Shown here: piece by piece, positions 1-6,271 of the stretch
Layout: every line of letters begins with the position of its first letter
Position numbering within the stretch: the first letter of the stretch is position 1
Source of the DNA: DATJLQ01 sp035509415
GTDB taxonomy: Bacteria > Pseudomonadota > Alphaproteobacteria > JACZXZ01
NCBI GenBank assembly: GCA_035509415.1
Contig: DATJLQ010000153.1
Location: forward strand, 1 to 60,368
Reading direction: 5' to 3'
Length of the DNA stretch: 60,368 nucleotides
Position numbers and translations under genes: made by a program
Notes under the pieces: generated by a model
Told to the model about the DNA's origin: nothing
What the model saw: the letters and a program-made list of their open reading frames with translations, nothing else
The model's database searches: none

Positions 1-668
1 AGGATATTCTCGACCGGCACGCCGAGCTTGTCGGCCGCTTTCTGCGCGTCGGCCAGGTGCGCGTCGACGAAGGCCTCTTTCCTCGCCTGGATGTCGCTGA
101 CGATGGCCGCCGCGGGCTGGATGTTCGGGTCGCGCGGGCCGCCGCGCTCGTCGTCGCTCGAATCCGTGCCGCCGCCATCGCCGTCGGTCCATTGGCCGCC
201 GCCCGATTGGCCCGCGGGCAGACGCGGCTCGTCGGGATCGAAGCCGGCCTTCGTCGGACCGCGTGCGGCGACGCCGCAACGGGCGCGTAGTTCCAGATCG
301 GCCTTGGCGAGACGTTGCGCCGCCGCCTCGTCGGGCAAGGCCTCGATCTCCGCCTGGACCAGGAGGATCGCGGCGAGCGGCCGGTCGCCTCGATTGAGCG
401 CGGCCGCGACCCGCTCGAGACGGCGCCAAAGCGCTTGGCCGTCGACCGGCTTGCCGTAAGCCGCCTGGAGCAGCCGCGCGAGCACGGCCTCGGCGCGCGG
501 CGCGAAGAACTCATGACCTCCACCGTCCGTGCTCCGGTTGAGCAACGGGACACCGGGCCCGAGAAAGGCGCCGCTCTCATCGAGATAGGCTTGGCGACCG
601 TCCCCCGTCGGCCCGGCCAAGCGAAAGCGCCGAATTCCCAACCCACGCGACATCGCGTCGCTGAACAT
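1..668 (-). CDS. Muramidase/glucosaminidase-like protein, C-terminus beyond window
   Basis: The frame is open from an ATG at 668 to the window edge (222 codons, no stop), so only the N-terminal part is visible. Residues 1-140 are soluble and helical with no signal peptide. Residues about 143-161 carry a Pro/Gly-rich segment (DPDEPRLPAG then GGQWT) that I recognise from modular alphaproteobacterial and prophage proteins as a linker before a variable C-terminal domain. The last visible residues (FVDAHLADAQ, then KLGVP) resemble the first helix of glucosaminidase/lysozyme-type peptidoglycan hydrolases. That family call is inference, because the catalytic part lies outside the window. GAGGTG about 8 bases upstream supports the ATG. 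The promoter matches the one in front of the muramidase-like gene at 22222. Confidence 0.6.
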   Translation of the reverse strand, partial: MFSDAMSRGLGIRRFRLAGPTGDGRQAYLDESGAFLGPGVPLLNRSTDGGGHEFFAPRAEAVLARLLQAAYGKPVDGQALWRRLERVAAALNRGDRPLAAILLVQAEIEALPDEAAAQRLAKADLELRARCGVAARGPTKAGFDPDEPRLPAGQSGGGQWTDGDGGGTDSSDDERGGPRDPNIQPAAAIVSDIQARKEAFVDAHLADAQKAADKLGVPVENI

Positions 669-694
669 GACCGTGCACCTCGAAGGATCGCTAG

Positions 695-728
695 ACACCA
701 ATATGGTGTATTTCTACCTATGGGTCAA
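695..728 (-). promoter_or_regulatory. Promoter with palindromic operator over the -10 box
   Basis: Read on the minus strand there is TTGACC (728-723), a 17-base spacer, then CATATT (705-700). The -10 lies inside ACACCATATTGGTGT (709-695), a palindrome with 6-bp arms and a 3-base centre. The predicted start is near 693, giving a leader of about 25 bases. The same arrangement occurs at 22158-22191. A repressor bound here would block polymerase; no regulator gene is adjacent. Confidence 0.65.
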
Positions 729-871
729 GCGGGTCTTCGAGGTCGCGCGGAATTTCGCAAGCGGAACGTCCCGGCCTTAGATCGACAATCCCCTAGCGTT
801 CGCGCACGGGGCTGAACCGCAAGACCGTTCGGACTGCGCCAGTTGAACGTCGCCAAGATATGGGCAGTTTG

Positions 872-1798
872 TTATTCCATTCGCCGTTTCATAAGCGTCG
901 TAATCCTGAGCGGTGCGTAATCCCCAATCGCATCCGGGAGCGCCGCCGAGAGAAATCTGACAAAATGCGAGTTGCGCGTGAACCCCGTACCAAAGCTCTT
1001 GAGCGCAATTTCGTGCAAAACGCGAGACACAAAAAAATGCGTGGATAGGATGTTTTCTGAGAAGCCTATGTTGGCAAAGTCAATTCGCACGAGATCGGAA
1101 ACATCGAAAATATCATCCGGCAAAGGCAGATTATGGGTCGCTGGTGGGATCGGCTCTAGCGCAAACTCGGCACGTGCGGCGTTGAGATTGTTCCAGCCAC
1201 TGCGAAATGACTCGATGAAGATGAGCGCCGCACCGGGTTTTGCCAATTCGACGAGATTTTTGAGAGCAAGTCTTTGATCGGCAATGTGCAGCAAGTTAAT
1301 CAGGACGCGCTGGCAGATCAAGATGTCCACCGATTCGATGTCAATCGCGATCGAGCCAAGATCGCGAATATCGCCTTTCATCACGCGTACGGATGTGTTT
1401 TCCGTCCGTTTCTTGGCGATTGCGCGAAGGTTGTCGTTCTGCTCGACACCGACGTAACGATGCAGCGGAGCACGTTCCGCTAGGCAATTTAACGTGTAGC
1501 CATTTCCGCAACCGACATCGGCCACCAACAGATCGCGGTCGCCGTTGGGCCTCCGCGCATAACCTCCATTCTCGGAAAAATCCGATCGCCAGGCTCTCGC
1601 TACTTCGCCGACAAAGTCCAGGATCGCGTTGGTTTCCTTTGCACGAACGATTTCGTCGGCCATCGTGCTTTGCGGCGATGCGCCGAACTGTGCGGCAACG
1701 GAATCGTAATGAGCACAAATCAACGAATCATAGCGGCGTCTCGACGCCTGTTTCCCCGATGGTTTTCTTTTCGTTGCTTCTTTTCGCTTTTCCTTCAT
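872..1798 (-). CDS. Class I SAM-dependent methyltransferase, substrate unknown
   Basis: This 308-residue protein has a clear Rossmann methyltransferase core. Motif I is ADVGCGNGYT at about residues 90-100. An acidic residue follows in the YVGVEQND strand, GDIRD is present, and an ICQRVLINL motif precedes the post-II region. About 65 residues precede the core, starting with a Lys/Arg-rich tail. The ATG at 1798 is preceded by GAGGGTGAG. Base composition and codon choice are clearly less GC-rich than the surrounding housekeeping genes, which suggests acquisition. The target cannot be told from sequence. It lies between the partial muramidase-like gene and ahcY, all accessory-looking up to 2.3 kb. 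Confidence 0.75.
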   Translation of the reverse strand: MKEKRKEATKRKPSGKQASRRRYDSLICAHYDSVAAQFGASPQSTMADEIVRAKETNAILDFVGEVARAWRSDFSENGGYARRPNGDRDLLVADVGCGNGYTLNCLAERAPLHRYVGVEQNDNLRAIAKKRTENTSVRVMKGDIRDLGSIAIDIESVDILICQRVLINLLHIADQRLALKNLVELAKPGAALIFIESFRSGWNNLNAARAEFALEPIPPATHNLPLPDDIFDVSDLVRIDFANIGFSENILSTHFFVSRVLHEIALKSFGTGFTRNSHFVRFLSAALPDAIGDYAPLRITTLMKRRME

Positions 1799-2219
1799 GG
1801 CGGCTCACCCTCGTAATCGCTGAGACCAAATTCAATGGCGCGGTCCGGTATGGGAAATGCGCTCGGCAACGAGGAGTAAAAACGGTTCCCCCCGACGTCT
1901 TGGCGTGCTCACGGGCGAAGAGCGGATCGAGAGCCAATTCGTGCGCCGAAAGGACGCGATCGTCTGTCAACCGACGATGCCCATGGTGCTCCAGCCGGTC
2001 TTCCAATTCCGTCACGAAGCGCGCCGGATCAAACACGCCCGGTCCGACGGCGCTGGACTCGTCCACGAACGACGCGAGCATGTCGGCCGGATTCCGCAAG
2101 ATGGCCTGCTTCGCGCCACCGTCGCCCTCCGGCCCGTCGGGCCGGACGCGGCGCATTTCAAATCCGGGCGCCGTCCTGTCGCTTCGCATGGCTTTGCAGC
2201 TTACAACACGCATGAGCAT
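1728..2219 (-). CDS. Doubtful ORF, possibly the remnant of a gene
   Basis: This is an open frame of 163 codons that I do not recognise. The middle part (about 1890-2190; residues including NPADMLASFVDESSAVG and RFVTELEDRLEHH) has high third-position GC and a protein-like composition, as expected of real coding sequence. The C-terminal 50 codons do not, and they run 71 bases into the methyltransferase gene. The simplest reading is a gene whose 3' end was lost or frameshifted when the methyltransferase arrived; a spurious ORF is also possible. Confidence 0.3.
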   Translation of the reverse strand: MLMRVVSCKAMRSDRTAPGFEMRRVRPDGPEGDGGAKQAILRNPADMLASFVDESSAVGPGVFDPARFVTELEDRLEHHGHRRLTDDRVLSAHELALDPLFAREHAKTSGGTVFTPRCRAHFPYRTAPLNLVSAITRVSRHEGKAKRSNEKKTIGETGVETPL

Positions 2220-2387
2220 AAATATGATTAATTTCTACCTCAAGATTAATAAAATTTTCGCAAGGTAGGGGCGGCCCGAGAAATCCAATATAACGATATA
2301 AACATTTCTTTATATTTGCCCTTGCCGCGCGGCGGCGACGTTGGTAGAACCTCGACCGGACCCGGAAGCCTCGAGGAGAACCCGACG

Positions 2388-3800
2388 ATGACCGCCGCCA
2401 GCGCCGCCAAGACCGATTACCGCGTCGCCGACATCAAGCTCGCCGATTTCGGCCGGCGCGAGATCGCGATCGCCGAGACCGAGATGCCGGGCCTCATGGC
2501 GACGCGCGCGGAATACGGCAAGAGCCAGCCGCTCAAGGGGGCGCGCATCGCGGGCTCGCTCCACATGACGATCCAGACCGCGGTCCTGATCGAGACTTTG
2601 AAGGCGCTCGGCGCCGACGTGCGTTGGGCGTCCTGCAACATCTACTCGACCCAGGACCACGCGGCCGCCGCGATCGCCGCCGCGGGCACGCCGGTCTTCG
2701 CCTACAAGGGCGAGAGCCTGAAGGATTATTGGGACTTCACCCACCGCATCTTCGAATGGGCGGACGGCGGCGTGCCCAACATGATCCTCGACGATGGCGG
2801 CGACGCGACCCTCCTGGTCCATCTCGGCATGCGCGCCGAGAAGGACGTGAGCGCGATCGCGAAGCCGACCAACGAGGAGGAAGAGGTGCTCTACGCCGCG
2901 ATCGCGGCGCGGCTCAAGAGCCAGCCCGGCTTCTATTCGAAGCTCGGGGCCGCGATCAAGGGGGTCACCGAGGAGACCACGACCGGCGTCCATCGCCTCT
3001 ACCAGATGGCGAAGGAGGGGCGGCTTCTGTTCCCCGCGATCAACGTCAACGATTCGGTCACCAAGTCGAAGTTCGACAATCTCTACGGTTGCCGCGAATC
3101 CTTGGTCGACGGCATAAGGCGCGCGACCGACGTGATGATGGCGGGAAAGGTCGCGATGGTCGCGGGCTTCGGCGACGTGGGCAAGGGCTCGGCCGCGAGT
3201 CTGCGCAACGCGGGGGCGCGCGTGATCGTGTCCGAGGTCGATCCCATCTGCGCGCTTCAGGCGGCGATGGAGGGCTACGAGGTCGTGACCATGGACGAGG
3301 CCGCCCCGCGCGCCGACATTTTCGTGACCGCGACCGGCAACATCGACGTGATCACCCTCGACCACATGCGCAAGATGAAGGACCGCGCCATCGTCTGCAA
3401 TATCGGCCACTTCGATTCCGAGATCCAGGTGGCGGCGTTGAAGAACCTCAAATGGCACAACGTCAAGCCCCAGGTCGACGAGATCGAGTTCCCGGAGGGG
3501 AAGCGGATCATCCTGCTCGCCGAGGGGCGGCTCGTGAATCTGGGCTGCGCCACGGGCCATCCGAGCTTCGTCATGAGTGCGAGCTTCACCAACCAGACGC
3601 TCGCCCAGATCGAGCTCTTCACCAATCCCGGCAAATACCAGAAGCAGGTCTACGTGCTGCCGAAGCATCTCGACGAGAAGGTGGCGTCGCTGCATCTCGA
3701 CAAGGTGGGCGCCAAGCTCACGCGCTTGACCGAGGCCCAGGCCGCCTATATCGGCGTCTCGCGCCAGGGCCCCTTCAAGGCCGACCAGTACCGGTACTGA
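2388..3800 (+). CDS. ahcY: Adenosylhomocysteinase
   Basis: S-adenosyl-L-homocysteine hydrolase splits SAH into adenosine and homocysteine, keeping methylation reactions running and feeding the methionine cycle in the cytoplasm. The 470 residues match the family length. The N-terminus YRVADIKLADFGRREI, the segment MPGLMATR, and the NAD-binding GFGDVGKGSA at about residues 260-270 are diagnostic, as is the C-terminal end in QYRY. The ATG at 2388 sits 9 bases after GAGGAG (2373-2378). An in-frame upstream start at 2316 is not needed. The gene is monocistronic. The AT-rich 2220-2340 region presumably holds its promoter, but I see no convincing -35/-10 pair and no recognisable SAH riboswitch. Confidence 0.97.
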   Translation: MTAASAAKTDYRVADIKLADFGRREIAIAETEMPGLMATRAEYGKSQPLKGARIAGSLHMTIQTAVLIETLKALGADVRWASCNIYSTQDHAAAAIAAAGTPVFAYKGESLKDYWDFTHRIFEWADGGVPNMILDDGGDATLLVHLGMRAEKDVSAIAKPTNEEEEVLYAAIAARLKSQPGFYSKLGAAIKGVTEETTTGVHRLYQMAKEGRLLFPAINVNDSVTKSKFDNLYGCRESLVDGIRRATDVMMAGKVAMVAGFGDVGKGSAASLRNAGARVIVSEVDPICALQAAMEGYEVVTMDEAAPRADIFVTATGNIDVITLDHMRKMKDRAIVCNIGHFDSEIQVAALKNLKWHNVKPQVDEIEFPEGKRIILLAEGRLVNLGCATGHPSFVMSASFTNQTLAQIELFTNPGKYQKQVYVLPKHLDEKVASLHLDKVGAKLTRLTEAQAAYIGVSRQGPFKADQYRY

Positions 3801-3818
3801 GCCGCGCCGCGTCACCGG

Positions 3819-3852
3819 CCCTCCCTCCTTGAGGGGGAGGGTTGGGTGGGGG
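3819..3852 (+). repeat. Extragenic palindromic repeat, copy 1
   Basis: A C-run/G-run hairpin (CCCTCCCTCCTT then GAGGGGGAGGG) is followed by TTGGGTGGGG. Read on the minus strand, 30512-30481 has the same layout including the TTGGGTG tail. It lies just after ahcY and could also serve as its transcription terminator, although no T-run follows. Confidence 0.6.
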
Positions 3853-3919
3853 ATGAAAGCGCGCACCCCGCGCACCCCGCGCGCAACCGTCCCTCACCTG
3901 GCAATGCTTGCGCGTTGCC

Positions 3920-3945
3920 GTCCTCCCCCTCGGAGGGGGGAGGAC
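3920..3945 (+). repeat. GC-rich hairpin before tsaE
   Basis: GTCCTCCCCC pairs with GGGGGAGGAC across a six-base loop, a 10-bp perfect stem. It lies 35 bases before the tsaE start and closes the 180-base ahcY-tsaE gap. It resembles the neighbouring C/G-run repeat and is probably an extragenic palindrome rather than a terminator, since it has no T-run. Confidence 0.5.
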
Positions 3946-3980
3946 AGAATGCGCTCGCTTCGGCTAGGGTGGCGCGCAGG

Positions 3981-4514
3981 ATGAGCGAGCCCTCGCCCAA
4001 GCCCAAATCCCCGGGAAACGCGCCGCAAGCCGCCGCGCGCGCGCTCGAGCTCGCGTCCCTGGCCGCGACCGGGCGCTTGGCCAGGCGCTTGGCCCCCCAT
4101 CTCCGCGCGGGCGACGTGATCGGCCTCCAGGGCCCGCTCGGCATCGGCAAGACCGCGTTCGCGCGCGCGCTGATCCGGGCGCTGCTCGGCCCCGCGGGTG
4201 CCGGCGAAGAGGTGCCGAGCCCGACCTTCACCCTGGTCCAGACCTACGCGGTGCCGACCGAAGCGGGCGAGACCCCGCTCTATCATTTCGATCTCTATCG
4301 CCTGGCGCGTTCCGAGGACGCCTACGAGCTCGGCATCGAGGAGGCGTTCGCGGACGGCATTTCCCTCGTCGAATGGCCCGAGCGTTTGGGCTCGCTTCTG
4401 CCGCGCGACCGGCTCGAGCTCGAGCTTTCGACGGGCGCGAAGCCGACGGCACGCCATGCGCGTCTCGTGGGCCGCGGAGCCTGGGCGAAGCGGCTCGAAG
4501 GACTCGTGCCATGA
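3981..4514 (+). CDS. tsaE: tRNA threonylcarbamoyladenosine biosynthesis ATPase TsaE
   Basis: TsaE is the ATPase partner of the TsaB/TsaD complex that makes t6A37 on tRNAs reading ANN codons. In this 177-residue protein the Walker A motif GPLGIGKT is at residues 51-58, followed by the family signatures VPSPTFTLVQ, YHFDLYRL and LVEWPERL. The ATG at 3981 follows GCGCAGG; the longer frame from 3846 runs through the intergenic repeat and is not credible. Its stop overlaps the next start (ATGA at 4511), so it is translationally coupled to amgK, an order commonly seen in alphaproteobacteria. Confidence 0.93.
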   Translation: MSEPSPKPKSPGNAPQAAARALELASLAATGRLARRLAPHLRAGDVIGLQGPLGIGKTAFARALIRALLGPAGAGEEVPSPTFTLVQTYAVPTEAGETPLYHFDLYRLARSEDAYELGIEEAFADGISLVEWPERLGSLLPRDRLELELSTGAKPTARHARLVGRGAWAKRLEGLVP

Positions 4515-5530
4515 ACGGACGCGCCGCGCGCATCGAGGCCTTCCTCGCGGCTCATGGCTGGGCCGACGCCGCGCGCACGCCGATCGCGGGCGACGCGTCC
4601 TTCCGGCGCTACGAGCGGCTCGAGCGCGGCGCCGAGACTTCGGTGCTCATGGACGCGCCGCCGCCCCAGGAGAACGTGCGGCCCTTCGTCTCGCTCGCGC
4701 GTCATCTTGCCGAGCTCGGCCTCTCGGCGCCGCGTATCCTCGCCGCCGACGAGGAGGCGGGGCTCCTGATTCTCGAGGATTTCGGTCGCGCCAATTTGGC
4801 ACGCCTGGTCGACGATCCCGCAACGCCGCGCCCGGAGATCGAGCTTTGGTACGGGCGCGCGGTCGACACGCTCGCGTCCCTCCATCGCGACGCGCGCGCG
4901 CGCGCGGCACCGGCGCCGCCGTTCGGCGAGGAGCGCTACCTGCGCGAAGTGGGTTATCTCCTCGACTGGTATTGGCCGACCGTGATGACCGTGCCGCTCA
5001 CGCGCGCCCTGCGCGCCAATTATCTCGAGGCCTGGCGCTCGACCATCCCGCTCGCGCGCCAGGCGCCCGAGACGCTGGTGCTGTTCGATTTCTTCCCCGA
5101 CAACATCATGCCGCTGCCGGACCGCGAAGGCGCCGCCGCGTGCGGCCTCCTCGACTTCCAGGACGCCGTGATCGGCCCCGCGACGTACGACCTCGTCTCG
5201 CTCGTCGAGGATGCGCGGCGCGATCTCGCGCCCGAATTCAAGGCGTCGCTCAAGGCGCGTTATCTCGACGCGTTCCCCGCCCTCGACCGCCAAGCCTTCG
5301 AGGCGTCCTATGCCGCGATGAGCGCCCAACGCAATACGCGCATCGTGGGCGTCTTCACGCGCCTTTCGGTGCGCGACGGCAAGCCCAATTACCTGCGCCA
5401 CATTCCGCGCGTCTGGTCGCTCGTCGATCGCGCCCTCGCGCACCCCGCACTCGGCGGCCTCAAGGCCTGGTTCGAGCGTCACATGCCGCAAGGCGCGCGC
5501 CACGTGCCGCGCCAGGATAACGGCCATTGA
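4511..5530 (+). CDS. amgK: N-acetylmuramate/N-acetylglucosamine anomeric kinase AmgK-like
   Basis: This is an aminoglycoside-phosphotransferase-fold kinase of 339 residues. Visible elements are the GDASFRRYERL glycine-loop region near residue 25, the LILEDFG hinge, the catalytic loop FDFFPDN (Asp-x4-Asn), and the metal-binding LLDFQDA. Being directly upstream of a MurU-type nucleotidyltransferase identifies it as AmgK, which phosphorylates MurNAc at C1 in the peptidoglycan recycling route that bypasses de novo UDP-MurNAc synthesis. That role is known from Pseudomonas and Caulobacter. It overlaps tsaE by ATGA and murU by TTGA. Some proteins of this family are annotated only as phosphotransferases, so the substrate is inferred from context. 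Confidence 0.82.
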   Translation: MNGRAARIEAFLAAHGWADAARTPIAGDASFRRYERLERGAETSVLMDAPPPQENVRPFVSLARHLAELGLSAPRILAADEEAGLLILEDFGRANLARLVDDPATPRPEIELWYGRAVDTLASLHRDARARAAPAPPFGEERYLREVGYLLDWYWPTVMTVPLTRALRANYLEAWRSTIPLARQAPETLVLFDFFPDNIMPLPDREGAAACGLLDFQDAVIGPATYDLVSLVEDARRDLAPEFKASLKARYLDAFPALDRQAFEASYAAMSAQRNTRIVGVFTRLSVRDGKPNYLRHIPRVWSLVDRALAHPALGGLKAWFERHMPQGARHVPRQDNGH

Positions 5531-6258
5531 GCGCCGCGCCCTTTCCGAAGCGCGCCATGGTGCTCGCGGCCGGGCTCGGCCTCAGGATGCGGCCCTTGAC
5601 CGACGCACTGCCGAAGCCGCTCATCGAGGTGGGCGGGCGCACGCTTCTCGACCGCGCGCTCGACCGCTGCGCCGCGGCGGGGATCGAGACCGTCGTCGTG
5701 AACACGCATTATCTCGCCGAGCGGATCGAGCGCCACGTCGCGGCACGCGCCGCGTCGGGACAAAGCGCGCCGCGTATCGTCCTCGCCTACGAGCCCGAGC
5801 TGCTCGAGACCGGCGGCGGCGTCGCGAACGCGTTGCCGCGCCTCGTCCCCGGGCCGTTCTTCGTCGTCAACAGCGACGCGCTTTGGCTCGACGGCAAGGA
5901 GGACACGCTGAAGCGCATGGCGGCCGCGTGGGACGCCTCGTCGATGGACGGCTTGCTGCTATTGCAGCCGGCGCGGGCGATGCCGGGCTACGAGGGTGCG
6001 GGCGACTTCGCGCGCGCATCCGACGGGCGTCTCGCGCGCCGCGCGCCCGGCGGGCAAGCACCCTACGTCTATGTCGGCGTGCAGCTCCTCTCCGAGCGCC
6101 TGTTCGACGGCGTCGCGGTCGAGCGCTTCTCGATCAATATTCTCTACGATCGCGCGATCGCGCGCGGGCGCCTCTTCGGCCTCGTGCATGAGGGTGCTGC
6201 GTTCCATGTGGGGGCGCCCGAGAGCATAGCGCTCGCCGAACGCGGGCTCGGGCCATGA
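5527..6258 (+). CDS. murU: N-acetylmuramate alpha-1-phosphate uridylyltransferase MurU-like
   Basis: This nucleotidyltransferase of 243 residues has the signature AMVLAAGLGLRMRPLT with KPLIEVGG near the N-terminus and the metal-site segment VNSDALWLD near residue 120. It would turn MurNAc-1-phosphate into UDP-MurNAc, completing the AmgK-MurU recycling shunt. The start is taken as TTG at 5527, overlapping the amgK stop (TTGA), because this gives the usual short lead before AMVLAAG. An ATG at 5557 would remove ten residues and is possible. The general sugar-1-phosphate nucleotidyltransferase fold is certain; the exact sugar is inferred from the neighbour. Confidence 0.82.
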   Translation: MSAAPFPKRAMVLAAGLGLRMRPLTDALPKPLIEVGGRTLLDRALDRCAAAGIETVVVNTHYLAERIERHVAARAASGQSAPRIVLAYEPELLETGGGVANALPRLVPGPFFVVNSDALWLDGKEDTLKRMAAAWDASSMDGLLLLQPARAMPGYEGAGDFARASDGRLARRAPGGQAPYVYVGVQLLSERLFDGVAVERFSINILYDRAIARGRLFGLVHEGAAFHVGAPESIALAERGLGP

Positions 6259-6271
6259 GCGGACACTTCCG

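Noticed and set aside
2220..2387. SAH or SAM riboswitch upstream of ahcY
   Set aside because: The leader was read for the conserved SAH-riboswitch and SAM-II core segments and neither was found; a covariance-model search would be decisive.
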